Below are positions 1 through 7,577 of a stretch of 64,000 bases of DNA, in pieces. Position 1 is the first letter of the stretch; each line of letters begins with the position of its first letter. The notes below the pieces were generated by a model. The model searched no databases. It was given only the letters and a program-made list of their open reading frames with translations, and was not told the origin of the DNA. The position numbers and the translations under genes are program-made. The stretch lies in the NCBI RefSeq assembly GCF_041431135.1, contig NZ_CP107799.1:3968001-4032000 (forward strand), given 5' to 3'. This stretch comes from Streptomyces sp. NBC_00554. GTDB taxonomy: Bacteria; Actinomycetota; Actinomycetes; Streptomycetales; Streptomycetaceae.

Positions 1-1319
1 GGCAGCCCGTCAAGGTGCCGGCACAGCTCGGCCATGGCGTCCGGTGGCAGCTCCACGCCAGGCCGGGCGGCCCGGGCCCGCTGTGTGAACAGCTCGACCG
101 AGGTGCCGAGACCGAGCTCGGGCAGCGCGTACACCGCCTCCGACGTGAGGCCGAGCGGCGCCCGGCTGGTGGCGAGCACCCGCAGGTCCTTCGAGGACGA
201 GACCAGGGCCTGTACGAGGTCGGCGGCGCCGGCGATGACCTGCTCGCAGTTGTCGAGGACAAGCAGCGCGGGCCCGGAGCCGAGCACGCCGAGGATGCCG
301 GACACCGGGTCGTGGCCACTGAGTGCGCCGGGCCGTCCCTCGCCCGCGCCGAGCGCGGAGGCCACCTCCGCGGCGACGTCCGCGTCCGCGGTGACGCCGG
401 CGAGCGGCACGAAATACACCACGCGCTGCTCGGCCCGGCGGCTGACGGCGTGCGCGAGCCGGGTCTTGCCGAGGCCGCCGGGGCCGACGACGGTGACGGC
501 GCGGGAGGCGCGCAGCAGCCGCTCCACCGCCGCGATGTCCTCGTCCCGGCCGAGCAGCGGGTTCGGCTCGTGCGGCACGCCGTGCCTGGCCACCGGCGCC
601 TCGCCGCGCAGCAGCTCCTGCTGTACGGCCTTGAGCCCGGCGCCCGGATCGGTGCCGAGCGTCTCGCGCAGCTCACGGCGGTACGCCTCGTACCGCATCA
701 GTGCGGCGGACGGGCCCGCCGAGGCCGCCTCGCCGCGCAGCAGCTCGGCGAGCACCTCCTCGTCGCGCGGACGCTCCGCGGCGGCCACGGCCAGGGGTCC
801 GGCCGCCTCCGCGTGCCGGCCGAGCCGGGCGAGTGCGAGCGCCTGCGCGCGTACGAGCGTGCCGCGGACGGGAGCGCGCTCGGCGCGCAGCGCGGCCACC
901 GGGTCGTCGGTGTCGCCGGCCTCGTCGGGGGTGCCCTCCCACAGCGCGAGTCCGGCCTCGGCCGCGGCCAGCGATCCGGCGTGGTCCCCGGCCCTGGCGC
1001 GGTCGGCGCTCGCGGCGGCGTGCAGCAGCAGGGCGGAACTGTCGACCTGGTCCTCGGCGAGGGTGAGCCGGTATCCGGTCGGCGTGCTGACGAGGACGTC
1101 GGCGGCCAGCTGCGCCCGCGCCCTGGACACCAGGACCTGCACCGCCTTTCCCGGCCGCTCCGGCAACTCCTCCGGCCACAGCCCTGCCACCAGCCGCTCG
1201 GTGCTGCAGCCCGTGCGCAAGTCGCCCGCGAGCAGCGCGAGGAGACCGCGGAGCCGGGGCGCGGTGACCTCCTGCCCGCGATAGGCGACACGCGGCAGCA
1301 GGGTCAGGTCGGTGGTCAT
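1..1319 (-). CDS. AfsR/SARP-like BTAD transcriptional regulator, C-terminus off the left edge
   Basis: Reading the minus strand from ATG at 1319 gives an open frame of 439 codons that leaves the window without a stop. The first ~75 residues look like the winged-helix DNA-binding domain of SARP regulators. A bacterial transcriptional activation domain rich in Ala-helices follows (about residues 85-230). Next comes an NB-ARC-type ATPase with a clear Walker A loop, GPGGLGKTRLA, near residue 277, and a hydrophobic LLVLDN Walker B about 70 residues later. This is the AfsR-like architecture of large signalling regulators that activate secondary metabolism or development by ATP-dependent oligomerisation (family knowledge). 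The missing C-terminus probably holds TPR repeats. The target is unknown; the gene is divergent to the NlpC/P60 gene at 1734, with the riboswitch region between them. Confidence 0.85.
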   Translation of the reverse strand, partial: MTTDLTLLPRVAYRGQEVTAPRLRGLLALLAGDLRTGCSTERLVAGLWPEELPERPGKAVQVLVSRARAQLAADVLVSTPTGYRLTLAEDQVDSSALLLHAAASADRARAGDHAGSLAAAEAGLALWEGTPDEAGDTDDPVAALRAERAPVRGTLVRAQALALARLGRHAEAAGPLAVAAAERPRDEEVLAELLRGEAASAGPSAALMRYEAYRRELRETLGTDPGAGLKAVQQELLRGEAPVARHGVPHEPNPLLGRDEDIAAVERLLRASRAVTVVGPGGLGKTRLAHAVSRRAEQRVVYFVPLAGVTADADVAAEVASALGAGEGRPGALSGHDPVSGILGVLGSGPALLVLDNCEQVIAGAADLVQALVSSSKDLRVLATSRAPLGLTSEAVYALPELGLGTSVELFTQRARAARPGVELPPDAMAELCRHLDGL

Positions 1320-1478
1320 CCGTGCACAGTAGCCAAGGGAAGACTGGAAGCCGGCGCGCGGAAAGCGGCGGGCGCCGGCGCCTCGGACAACCCACCCCAT
1401 ACCCTTCCGGATTGGCCGCGGGTGACGAAGGTCATGACTAAGGTCACGAAAATGTATCGGGCATATCGAACATCAACC

Positions 1479-1508
1479 TTCACAAGGGCCACACGAGTTG
1501 GCTAGCGT
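1479..1508 (+). promoter_or_regulatory. Candidate promoter for riboswitch/NlpC gene
   Basis: TTCACA (1479-1484) and TAGCGT (1503-1508) are separated by 18 bp, placing a start near 1514 just ahead of the riboswitch. The paralogous gene at 4800 has the same -10 hexamer and spacing (4595-4624), which supports the call. It is inferred from sequence only. Confidence 0.45.
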
Positions 1509-1559
1509 GCTGACCAGGCCGCCCGACCCCCACCGGCGAACGTCGCCGGGCCGTGGTGG

Positions 1560-1714
1560 CCTCCGCCGAGTCCGGTGCGCCTTCGTGGCAGCTGGAGCCG
1601 GGGACCCAACCGAACTTGGGGTGAATCGGTCCAACTGCCTTGTCGGGCATGGACCGTAGGGCAACCCTTCCGAACCACCCGCCCGAACCCGACAGCTAAC
1701 TCGGTAGGCGGATG
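1560..1714 (+). promoter_or_regulatory. c-di-AMP riboswitch (ydaO/yuaA class)
   Basis: The leader carries the conserved ydaO blocks in order: a GCAGCTGGAGCCGGGG-type purine-rich segment (about 1590-1606), GACCCAACCGAA, TTGGGGTGAATC (about 1616-1627), AGGGCAACCCTTCCGAA, CCCGACAGCTAACTCGGTAGGCGG (ending about 1712). TCCGCC at 1562-1567 can pair with GGCGGA at 1707-1712 to close the P1 stem. In actinobacteria this aptamer binds cyclic di-AMP and usually lowers expression of resuscitation-factor and NlpC/P60 cell-wall hydrolase genes (established knowledge). The SD of the downstream gene begins only 5 nt past P1, so control could be by transcription or by translation. Confidence 0.9.
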
Positions 1715-1733
1715 ATGGAAGGAGTCGCCTCCC

Positions 1734-2879
1734 TTGGCGTCGCATCGCAAATGGCTCCCGGGTACGCGCGTGGCGGGCATACGGCCTCCCGCCCTCGCCA
1801 CCGCCGCCCTCACCTCCGTGGCCCTGCTTTCCCAGACGGCGACCGCCGCGCCCTCGGAGGAGCCCAAGCCGAGCCTCGAAGAGGTCGAGAAGAAGGTCGA
1901 CGACCTCTACCGGCAGGCGGAGTCGGCCACCGACAAGTACAACGCGGCCAAGGAGAAGACCTCCAAGCAGCGCAAGCAGGTCGACACCCTTCTCGACGAT
2001 GTCGCCAAACGCACGGAGAAGCTCAACACCGCGCGTGAGGAGCTGGGTTCGTTCGCCGCGGCGCAGTACCGCACCGGGGCCGCCGCCCCCGACACCGCGA
2101 GCCTCCTGCTGGCCGACAACCCGCAGGACTACTTCGACCAGACCCAGCTGATGGACCGGCTGACCACCCGCCAGAAGGCGGCCGTCGACGACTACGTCAC
2201 GGAGCAGGCCGCCGCCACCGAGAAGCGCACGGAGGCCTCCCAGAGCCTGGAGACGCTGACCACCTCGCAGACCGCCCTCAAGACGTCCAAGGCCGACGTC
2301 CAGCAGAAGCTCGCCGCGGCGCGCGAACTGCTCTCGCAGCTGACCGCCGAGGAGAAGGCGCGGCTCGCGGCGATCGAGGAGGAGCAGCGCAAGGAGGCCG
2401 AGCGCAAGGCGGCGGAGCTGGCGCAGCAGCAGGCCGCCGCCGAGGCCGCGGCGAAGGCGGCCCAGGAGTCGTCGTCGAGCACCACGACCGGCACGACCAC
2501 CACCACCGACTCCTCGTACGCGACGAAGGCGGCCAAGGCCCTCGCCTTCGCCCGCGCCCAGGTAGGCAAGCCGTACGTCTGGGGCGCCACCGGCCCCGGC
2601 TCGTACGACTGCTCGGGTCTCACCCAGGCCGCCTGGAAGGCCGCCGGCGTCACGCTCCCGCGCGTCACCTACGACCAGGTGAACGCGGGCACGACCGTCG
2701 CCCTCTCCGACGCCCAGCCCGGCGACCTCGTCTTCTTCTACGACGACGTCAGCCACGTCGGCCTCTACATCGGCAACGGCATGATGATCCACGCCCCGAA
2801 GCCGGGCGCGTACGTCCGCGAGGAATCGATCTACTACGACGGCGAGTCGGCAATCCACAGCGTGGTACGCCCGGCGTAA
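1734..2879 (+). CDS. Secreted NlpC/P60 peptidoglycan endopeptidase, coiled-coil type
   Basis: A 381-residue RipA-like D,L-endopeptidase predicted to cut stem peptides of peptidoglycan outside the membrane. The start is TTG at 1734, chosen for the SD GGAAGGAG (1717-1724) nine bases upstream. A twin basic/hydrophobic signal peptide ends near the A-A-P at residue ~39. Residues 45-240 are a long Lys/Glu/Ala coiled coil, and a Ser/Thr-rich linker follows (about 245-262). The C-terminal NlpC/P60 domain has YVWGATGPGSYDCSGL with catalytic Cys293 and a downstream SHVGLYIG segment with the catalytic His. It sits alone behind a c-di-AMP riboswitch, so it is probably controlled by this wall- and osmolarity-linked second messenger. 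A paralogue at 4800 shares the whole architecture. Confidence 0.93.
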   Translation: MASHRKWLPGTRVAGIRPPALATAALTSVALLSQTATAAPSEEPKPSLEEVEKKVDDLYRQAESATDKYNAAKEKTSKQRKQVDTLLDDVAKRTEKLNTAREELGSFAAAQYRTGAAAPDTASLLLADNPQDYFDQTQLMDRLTTRQKAAVDDYVTEQAAATEKRTEASQSLETLTTSQTALKTSKADVQQKLAAARELLSQLTAEEKARLAAIEEEQRKEAERKAAELAQQQAAAEAAAKAAQESSSSTTTGTTTTTDSSYATKAAKALAFARAQVGKPYVWGATGPGSYDCSGLTQAAWKAAGVTLPRVTYDQVNAGTTVALSDAQPGDLVFFYDDVSHVGLYIGNGMMIHAPKPGAYVREESIYYDGESAIHSVVRPA

Positions 2880-2905
2880 CGCACCGCACCACCCGGACAC
2901 CCTTT

Positions 2906-3069
2906 CCGCGGGGCACGCACGCGTGGAGCACGTTTTCGTGCACTACGGGGCGTGCCCTGCGGCCTCTTCGGGGCGCCCTGCAGCCTTCTTTCACGCCCCC
3001 ACGGGCGCGTGCGGCGTCCTCCACGCGTGCGTGGGGCACGTTTTCACCCCCCGCGCGCGTGCCCCGCGG
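2906..3069. repeat. Inverted and direct repeats flanking a gene-free stretch
   Basis: A 13-bp perfect inverted repeat, CCGCGGGGCACGC (2906-2918) and GCGTGCCCCGCGG (3057-3069), brackets a 138-bp spacer. Inside it are two near-direct copies of a motif ending GGAGCACGTTTTC / GGGGCACGTTTTC. The element lies between the NlpC gene and the next gene. It could act as a terminator or as a mobile palindromic element; its function is unknown. Confidence 0.5.
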
Positions 3070-3102
3070 GCAACCCGTCCGGAGATCCCTAGCATCGGGC
3101 CC

Positions 3103-4065
3103 ATGCCAGCCATGCCAGCCGTCTCCCAGCTCCGCGCCTGGTGGGCCGAGCGGCCGCCCGCCGCCGGTGCCGCCGTCATGGCCAGCAGCATCGTCTCGGT
3201 CGGGTTGCATCTGACCGGATACGAGACGCTGTCCCGTATCGCGCTGGTTCTGGCGGCCGCTGCCTGGCTCGCGCTCGCCGCGGACTTCGTCGTGCGACTG
3301 GTGCGGGAGCGGACGCGCTGGGCGGCGGAGGCGGGCACGCCTGCCGGACTGACCGCCGTCGCGGCGACCGCCGTCCTCGGTACACGGCTGTCGGCGCTGG
3401 GGTGGCAGGAGGTCGCCGAGGCGCTCCTTGCGCTGTCGGCCGTGCTGTGGCCGGTGCTGCTCTTCGTCGTCGTACGGCACTGGAAGCGTCGTATGGCCGG
3501 AGGGGTGTTCCTGGTGTGCGTGGCCACGGAGAGCCTGGCGGTGCTGGCGGCCACGCTCGCCGCGGCGGTGGGCACGGACTGGCTCGCGCACGCCGCGCTG
3601 GTGCTGTTCTGGCTCGGGATCGTGCTCTACGGGGTGGCGTTCGCGCACTTCGACATCAGGGAGGTGGCCACGGGCGCCGGGGACCACTGGATCGCGGGCG
3701 GCGCGCTCGCGATCTCGGCGCTGGCCGGGGCCGAACTCGTCGCCGCACACAACATCAACGCGTACCTGTGGAACGACGACGACAACGGCGTCCTGCGTGC
3801 CGCCACCGTCGCCCTGCTCGTCCTCGACCTCGCCTGGTACTGCGTCCTGGGCGCCGCGGAACTGGTCCGGCCGCGCCTTCGCTACGACGTGCGGCGCTGG
3901 GCGACCGTGTTCCCGCTGGGGATGACGGCGGTGTCGATCCTGTCGGTCTCGACCGCCCTTGATGTCGACTGGCTCAAGGGGCCGGGTGAGGTACTGCTGT
4001 GGATCGCAGTGGCGGCATGGCTGGCGGTGGCAGCCGGAGCCCTCAGGTCCACAGCACCGCGATGA
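3103..4065 (+). CDS. Multipass membrane protein, tellurite-resistance/C4-dicarboxylate transporter (TDT/SLAC1-like) family
   Basis: A 320-residue protein with about nine to ten hydrophobic helices alternating with short basic loops. The centre (FDIREVATGAGDHWIAGGALAIS in part, about residues 180-205) resembles a motif common in actinobacterial proteins annotated as tellurite-resistance/dicarboxylate transporter family, i.e. a SLAC1-like anion channel fold. The assignment rests on pattern memory, so the substrate is unknown. The start at 3103 is preferred over upstream in-frame starts because the leader there is repetitive. A -10-like TAGCAT (3090-3095) lies 7 bp before the ATG, which suggests a leaderless transcript. 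The 3' end overlaps the convergent gene at 4043 by 23 bp. Confidence 0.6.
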   Translation: MPAMPAVSQLRAWWAERPPAAGAAVMASSIVSVGLHLTGYETLSRIALVLAAAAWLALAADFVVRLVRERTRWAAEAGTPAGLTAVAATAVLGTRLSALGWQEVAEALLALSAVLWPVLLFVVVRHWKRRMAGGVFLVCVATESLAVLAATLAAAVGTDWLAHAALVLFWLGIVLYGVAFAHFDIREVATGAGDHWIAGGALAISALAGAELVAAHNINAYLWNDDDNGVLRAATVALLVLDLAWYCVLGAAELVRPRLRYDVRRWATVFPLGMTAVSILSVSTALDVDWLKGPGEVLLWIAVAAWLAVAAGALRSTAPR

Positions 4066-4396
4066 AGATGTCCGTCGTCGTCAGCAGCCCGACGAGCCCG
4101 AAGAGACCCTTGTCCACCTTCTCGTCGTCGCGCTTCACATAGACGAGCCCCAGGATCACGATCAGCAGCGCCAGCTTCACACCGATCTTGATGTTGTTGA
4201 CCGCCTGGTCGTCCGCCTGGTTGAGGCCGACCAGCACAACTCCCGTGACCAGCATGGTCAGCGCGCCGTGCAGCATCGCGGGGACGAACCGGGCCGTGCC
4301 CTGGCCCATCGCCTTCATCTGGGTGAGAAAGCCACCAAGGAGCGAGGCGATGCCGATGATGTGCAGGCCGACGAAGAGATGGATGAGTAGGTCCAT
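4043..4396 (-). CDS. Small integral membrane protein, four predicted helices
   Basis: A 117-residue hydrophobic protein starting MDLLIHLFVGLHIIG. Four membrane segments are visible (about residues 3-20, 38-55, 68-86 and 95-113), with a short charged loop KRDDEKVDKG between the last two. It contains no enzyme motif I recognise, though conserved actinobacterial membrane proteins of this size and pattern are common. ATG at 4396 is chosen over the in-frame start at 4498 because the extra N-terminus is not protein-like and a TAGGCT -10 box ends 7 nt before the ATG, suggesting leaderless transcription. Its last 23 bp overlap the convergent transporter-like gene. Confidence 0.75.
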   Translation of the reverse strand: MDLLIHLFVGLHIIGIASLLGGFLTQMKAMGQGTARFVPAMLHGALTMLVTGVVLVGLNQADDQAVNNIKIGVKLALLIVILGLVYVKRDDEKVDKGLFGLVGLLTTTDIFIAVLWT

Positions 4397-4594
4397 GGGG
4401 CCGGAGCCTATTCCTGCGCCCTGACCCCTCTTGTCACCGGCCCACCCCATGTAACCCCTAGCACCGACGCACCCCTGGTTGTCCCGGATTGCCCCCATCG
4501 GTCATCACACCGTGTGAAGTCGGCGACTCCGGACCGGAATTGCGATCACTTGCGGTCGCTGGACGATCCAGTGGCGCCACTTCCGTACATGGCG

Positions 4595-4624
4595 TTACCA
4601 ACCCCTCACGCTCAGGTTTAGCGT
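4595..4624 (+). promoter_or_regulatory. Candidate promoter for second NlpC/P60 gene
   Basis: TTACCA (4595-4600), an 18-bp spacer and TAGCGT (4619-4624). The -10 and spacing match the promoter proposed for the paralogue at 1734. It predicts an untranslated leader of about 170 nt. Confidence 0.4.
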
Positions 4625-4695
4625 CCTCCACCAGGTGCCCGGCTCCCCACCGCCGCCCGGGCCAGGGGCGGCATCCGGACACCACCGCCGAGAAG

Positions 4696-4738
4696 GTCCG
4701 GCGGCGGCCCGCTCCCCCTGTGTGGGCCGCCGCCGGAC
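4696..4738 (+). promoter_or_regulatory. Strong 5'-UTR hairpin upstream of NlpC/P60 gene
   Basis: A perfect 15-bp inverted repeat (4696-4710 with 4724-4738, beginning GTCCGGCGGCGG) has a 13-nt loop. It lies inside the predicted leader, about 60 nt before the start codon at 4800. No T-run follows it. None of the ydaO aptamer blocks present upstream of the paralogue occur here. It could be an attenuator or terminator, or an RNA-stabilising structure. Confidence 0.6.
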
Positions 4739-4799
4739 GTGTAACCGCTGACCGCCGGGTTCCAGCTCCGGCGGCCGTACGGAAGGATGTGGCGCCCTC

Positions 4800-5864
4800 G
4801 TGGCAACACACCGCAAGCCCAGGCAGCGCTCGCTCGGCGGAGGCAAGGCCCGCACCGCCGCCACGATCGCCCTCGCGGGTGCGGCGACGGCCACCGCCTT
4901 CGACGGGACGGGGTACGCCGAGCCCCAGCTGTCGACGGCACAGGTGAAGGCCAAGGTCGACAAGTTGTACGAGGAGGCGGAGGTCGCCACCGAGAAGTAC
5001 AACGGCGCCAAGGAGAAGGCCGGCAAGGCTGCGGAGCGGCTGGGCACGTTGCAGGACGAGGCGGCCCGCAAGGAGGAGCGCCTCAACTCGGCACGCGAAG
5101 CGCTGGGTTCGATAGCTGCCTCGCAGTACCGCAGCGGTGGCCTCGACCCGGCGCTGCAGCTCGCGCTCTCCGACGATCCCGGCCAGTACCTGGAAGGTGC
5201 CGCGCTCGCCGAGCGTGCGGGCGACAGGCAGGCGTCGGCCGTTGAGCGCGTACGCCAGCAGCTGCGGGAGATCGAGCAGTTGCGCGGCGCCGCGCATGTC
5301 GAGCTGGCCTCGCTCAAGTCGCGGCAGGCGGAGCTGAAGCGGCACAAGAAGACGATCAACGGGAAGCTGGATGCGGCCAGGCAGCTGTTGGGCCGGCTCA
5401 GCGAGGAGGAGCGCGCACAGGCCGTCGGCACCGGTGACTCCGGCGACCGCGCCTCGCGCTCCTCGGCCCGGGACCTGACCCAGGCGCCGTCGTCGGGCTC
5501 GGTCGCGGCCCCCAACTCCCGTGCGGCGGCGGCCGTCTCGTACGCCTACGCAAAGCTCGGCAGCCCCTACGTCTGGGGCGCCACGGGGCCGGACGCCTTC
5601 GACTGCTCCGGCCTGTCCCAGGCCGCGTACCGCGCCGCGGGCATCGCCCTGCCCCGTACGACCTACGCCCAGATCAACGCCGGCCGCCGCGTCTCACGCT
5701 CCGAACTCGCCCCCGGCGACCTGGTGTTCTTCTACTCGGGCATCAGCCATGTGGGCATCTACGTGGGCAACGGCCAGATGATCCACGCCCCCAACCCGAG
5801 CGCGCCGGTGCGACTGGCTCCGATCGACGAGATGCCGTTCGCCGGGGCCACTCGGGTGGCGTGA
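4800..5864 (+). CDS. Secreted NlpC/P60 peptidoglycan endopeptidase (paralogue)
   Basis: A 354-residue protein with the same plan as the gene at 1734: a basic N-terminus (MATHRKPRQRS), a hydrophobic export segment (about residues 15-40), a coiled coil rich in Lys/Glu/Ala (about 45-205), and a C-terminal NlpC/P60 domain with YVWGATGPDAFDCSGL. Catalytic Cys269 lies in that motif and the His in the later SHVGIYVG segment. It is predicted to hydrolyse peptide cross-links in peptidoglycan outside the cell. The start is GTG at 4800 with GGAAGGA 11-12 bases upstream. Control probably differs from the paralogue, because a 15-bp hairpin replaces the riboswitch. Confidence 0.92.
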   Translation: MATHRKPRQRSLGGGKARTAATIALAGAATATAFDGTGYAEPQLSTAQVKAKVDKLYEEAEVATEKYNGAKEKAGKAAERLGTLQDEAARKEERLNSAREALGSIAASQYRSGGLDPALQLALSDDPGQYLEGAALAERAGDRQASAVERVRQQLREIEQLRGAAHVELASLKSRQAELKRHKKTINGKLDAARQLLGRLSEEERAQAVGTGDSGDRASRSSARDLTQAPSSGSVAAPNSRAAAAVSYAYAKLGSPYVWGATGPDAFDCSGLSQAAYRAAGIALPRTTYAQINAGRRVSRSELAPGDLVFFYSGISHVGIYVGNGQMIHAPNPSAPVRLAPIDEMPFAGATRVA

Positions 5865-5900
5865 GAGCGGCGGGGCGCACAAGGGTCTCCCGCCGCGTCC

Positions 5901-7577
5901 TCAGTTCCGGCGGACGTCTCGCAGGGCATCGCCGATCGCGGCCACCCCGTCCGCGATGGCCGTTGCGGGAGACGCGGCGTATCCGAGGAGCAGGCCGGGC
6001 GGGCCGGGGCGCTGGCGATGCCAGGACAGCGGGTGCACCTTGACGCCGCGGGCGAGCGAGGCCGCGGCGAGGTCGGTGTCGAGCAAGGCTTCGCCGAGAG
6101 GGCGGGCCGACTCCGGCCCGGCGAAATCCGGCCCGGCGAAATCCGACCCAGCGAACTCCGGCTCGCCGAGCTCCGGCCTCTCGAAGGTGATCAGCAGGTG
6201 GAGCCCGGCTGCGGCTCCGTGGACCACCGCGCCCGGCAGTCGGTGGCGGATCGCAGCGATCATTGCGTCGCGGCGGCGACGGTGACGGCGGCGCAACTGG
6301 CGCAGCTGCCGCTCCAGTTCACCCGATTCCATGAGCCGCGCGAGTACGAGCTGAGGCAGGGCCGGGTTGCCGAGGTCGGCGAAGCGTTTGGCGGCGACCA
6401 GCGCGTCCCGGTAGCGCGGCGGCGCGACCAGCCATCCCGTACGCAGGGCGGGGGCGAGCAGCTTGGACACGCTGCCCGCGTAACAGACCCGCTCCGGGAG
6501 CATCGACCGCAGCGCGGGCACGGGCGGCCGGTCGTAGCGGTGCTCGGCGTCGTAGTCGTCCTCCACGATCAGCCCGCCGTCCCCGGCCCACCGCATCAGC
6601 TCGCGGCGCCGCGCTCCCCCGAGCACCACCCCGGTCGGGAACTGGTGCGCCGGCGTCAGCAACACCACTCCGTGCGTCCGCAGTTCGGCCACCCGGATCC
6701 CCTCGGCGTCGACGGACACCGGCGGCGTACGCAGCCCCTGCCATTGCAGATGCTGCCGGACCCCGAGCGAGCCGGGGTCCTCCACGGCGATCTCCTCCAC
6801 CCCGTCGTCGCGCAGCACCTGCCCGAGCAGCGCCAGCGCCTGCGCGGTCCCCGCGACGACGATCACCTCGTCCGGCTCGACCCTGATCCCGCGGTTCCGC
6901 GCCAGCCAGTGCGCCACGGCCCGCCGCAACTCCGGTGTCCCGCACGGATCCCCGTACCCGAATCCCGGCGCGGAGAGCCCACCGAGCACCTCCCGCTCGG
7001 CACGCAGCCAGGCCGCTCGCGGGAAGGCGGTGAGGTCGGGGACGCCGGGCGAGAAGTCGATACGGGCGGGGGCAGAGCGGATCAGGTCGAAGATGTCGTC
7101 GCCGGGAGGCGCGGAGAACAGGCGGCTGAGCGCATCGCCGGGCAGCTCGCTGCGGTAGGGCTCTAGGGGCGCGCCGGGTGAGCGGGCCACGTCGGACGAA
7201 CGAGACGGGCCGGGCGAACGAGACGCACCCGTGGGCGCCGCCACGACCACCGTCCCGTTCCGGCCCCTGCCCGCGACGTGCCCGTCCTCGGACAGCCGCT
7301 GGTACGCCTCTGTCACCACCCCGCGCGAGACCTGGAGCTCGGCGGCGAGGCCCCGGGTCGCCGGGAGCCTGGACCCCAGCGGCAGCCGGCCGTCGGAGAT
7401 CGCCCGCCGCAACTGCCCCGCCAGCCAGTCGGCGCGGCCACCGAACGGGGCTTCACCGATGTCGAGTTGGAGAAAGTCGGACGACCCTGCCGATGCGTTG
7501 TTTATGGACCTGTCGTCATGGTCACCATTGGACCTGTTCACCGGGCCATTGTCGGACGAGGCTCGCTCCATGACCAC
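5901..7577 (-). CDS. MocR/PdxR-family regulator (GntR helix-turn-helix fused to class I aminotransferase fold)
   Basis: A protein of up to 558 residues. The N-terminus (about residues 50-115) is a GntR winged helix with LPATRGLAAELQVSRGVVTEAYQRL. The remainder is an aminotransferase-like domain whose PLP-binding lysine is K372, in AGSVSKLLAPALRTG. MocR proteins use PLP as effector and bind direct repeats in promoters of nearby genes (family knowledge). The start is uncertain: ATG at 7577 or 7571 would overlap the divergent methyltransferase, while GTG at 7541 would not. Residues ~495-515 hold a short SDFAGPDFAGPES repeat. The divergent methyltransferase is the likely target. Confidence 0.88.
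   Translation of the reverse strand: MVMERASSDNGPVNRSNGDHDDRSINNASAGSSDFLQLDIGEAPFGGRADWLAGQLRRAISDGRLPLGSRLPATRGLAAELQVSRGVVTEAYQRLSEDGHVAGRGRNGTVVVAAPTGASRSPGPSRSSDVARSPGAPLEPYRSELPGDALSRLFSAPPGDDIFDLIRSAPARIDFSPGVPDLTAFPRAAWLRAEREVLGGLSAPGFGYGDPCGTPELRRAVAHWLARNRGIRVEPDEVIVVAGTAQALALLGQVLRDDGVEEIAVEDPGSLGVRQHLQWQGLRTPPVSVDAEGIRVAELRTHGVVLLTPAHQFPTGVVLGGARRRELMRWAGDGGLIVEDDYDAEHRYDRPPVPALRSMLPERVCYAGSVSKLLAPALRTGWLVAPPRYRDALVAAKRFADLGNPALPQLVLARLMESGELERQLRQLRRRHRRRRDAMIAAIRHRLPGAVVHGAAAGLHLLITFERPELGEPEFAGSDFAGPDFAGPESARPLGEALLDTDLAAASLARGVKVHPLSWHRQRPGPPGLLLGYAASPATAIADGVAAIGDALRDVRRN
7505..7537. promoter_or_regulatory. Direct-repeat operator candidate for the MocR regulator
   Basis: TGGACCTGT occurs at 7505-7513 and 7529-7537, a 24-bp phase, immediately upstream of the methyltransferase start at 7570. 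MocR regulators typically recognise such direct repeats (family knowledge). Binding is inferred. Confidence 0.45.

Noticed and set aside
15..1505. 496-codon plus-strand frame opposite the AfsR-like regulator
   Set aside because: It is a codon-bias shadow: Arg/Gly/Ala-rich with no motifs, while the minus-strand frame has a Walker A loop and BTAD domain.
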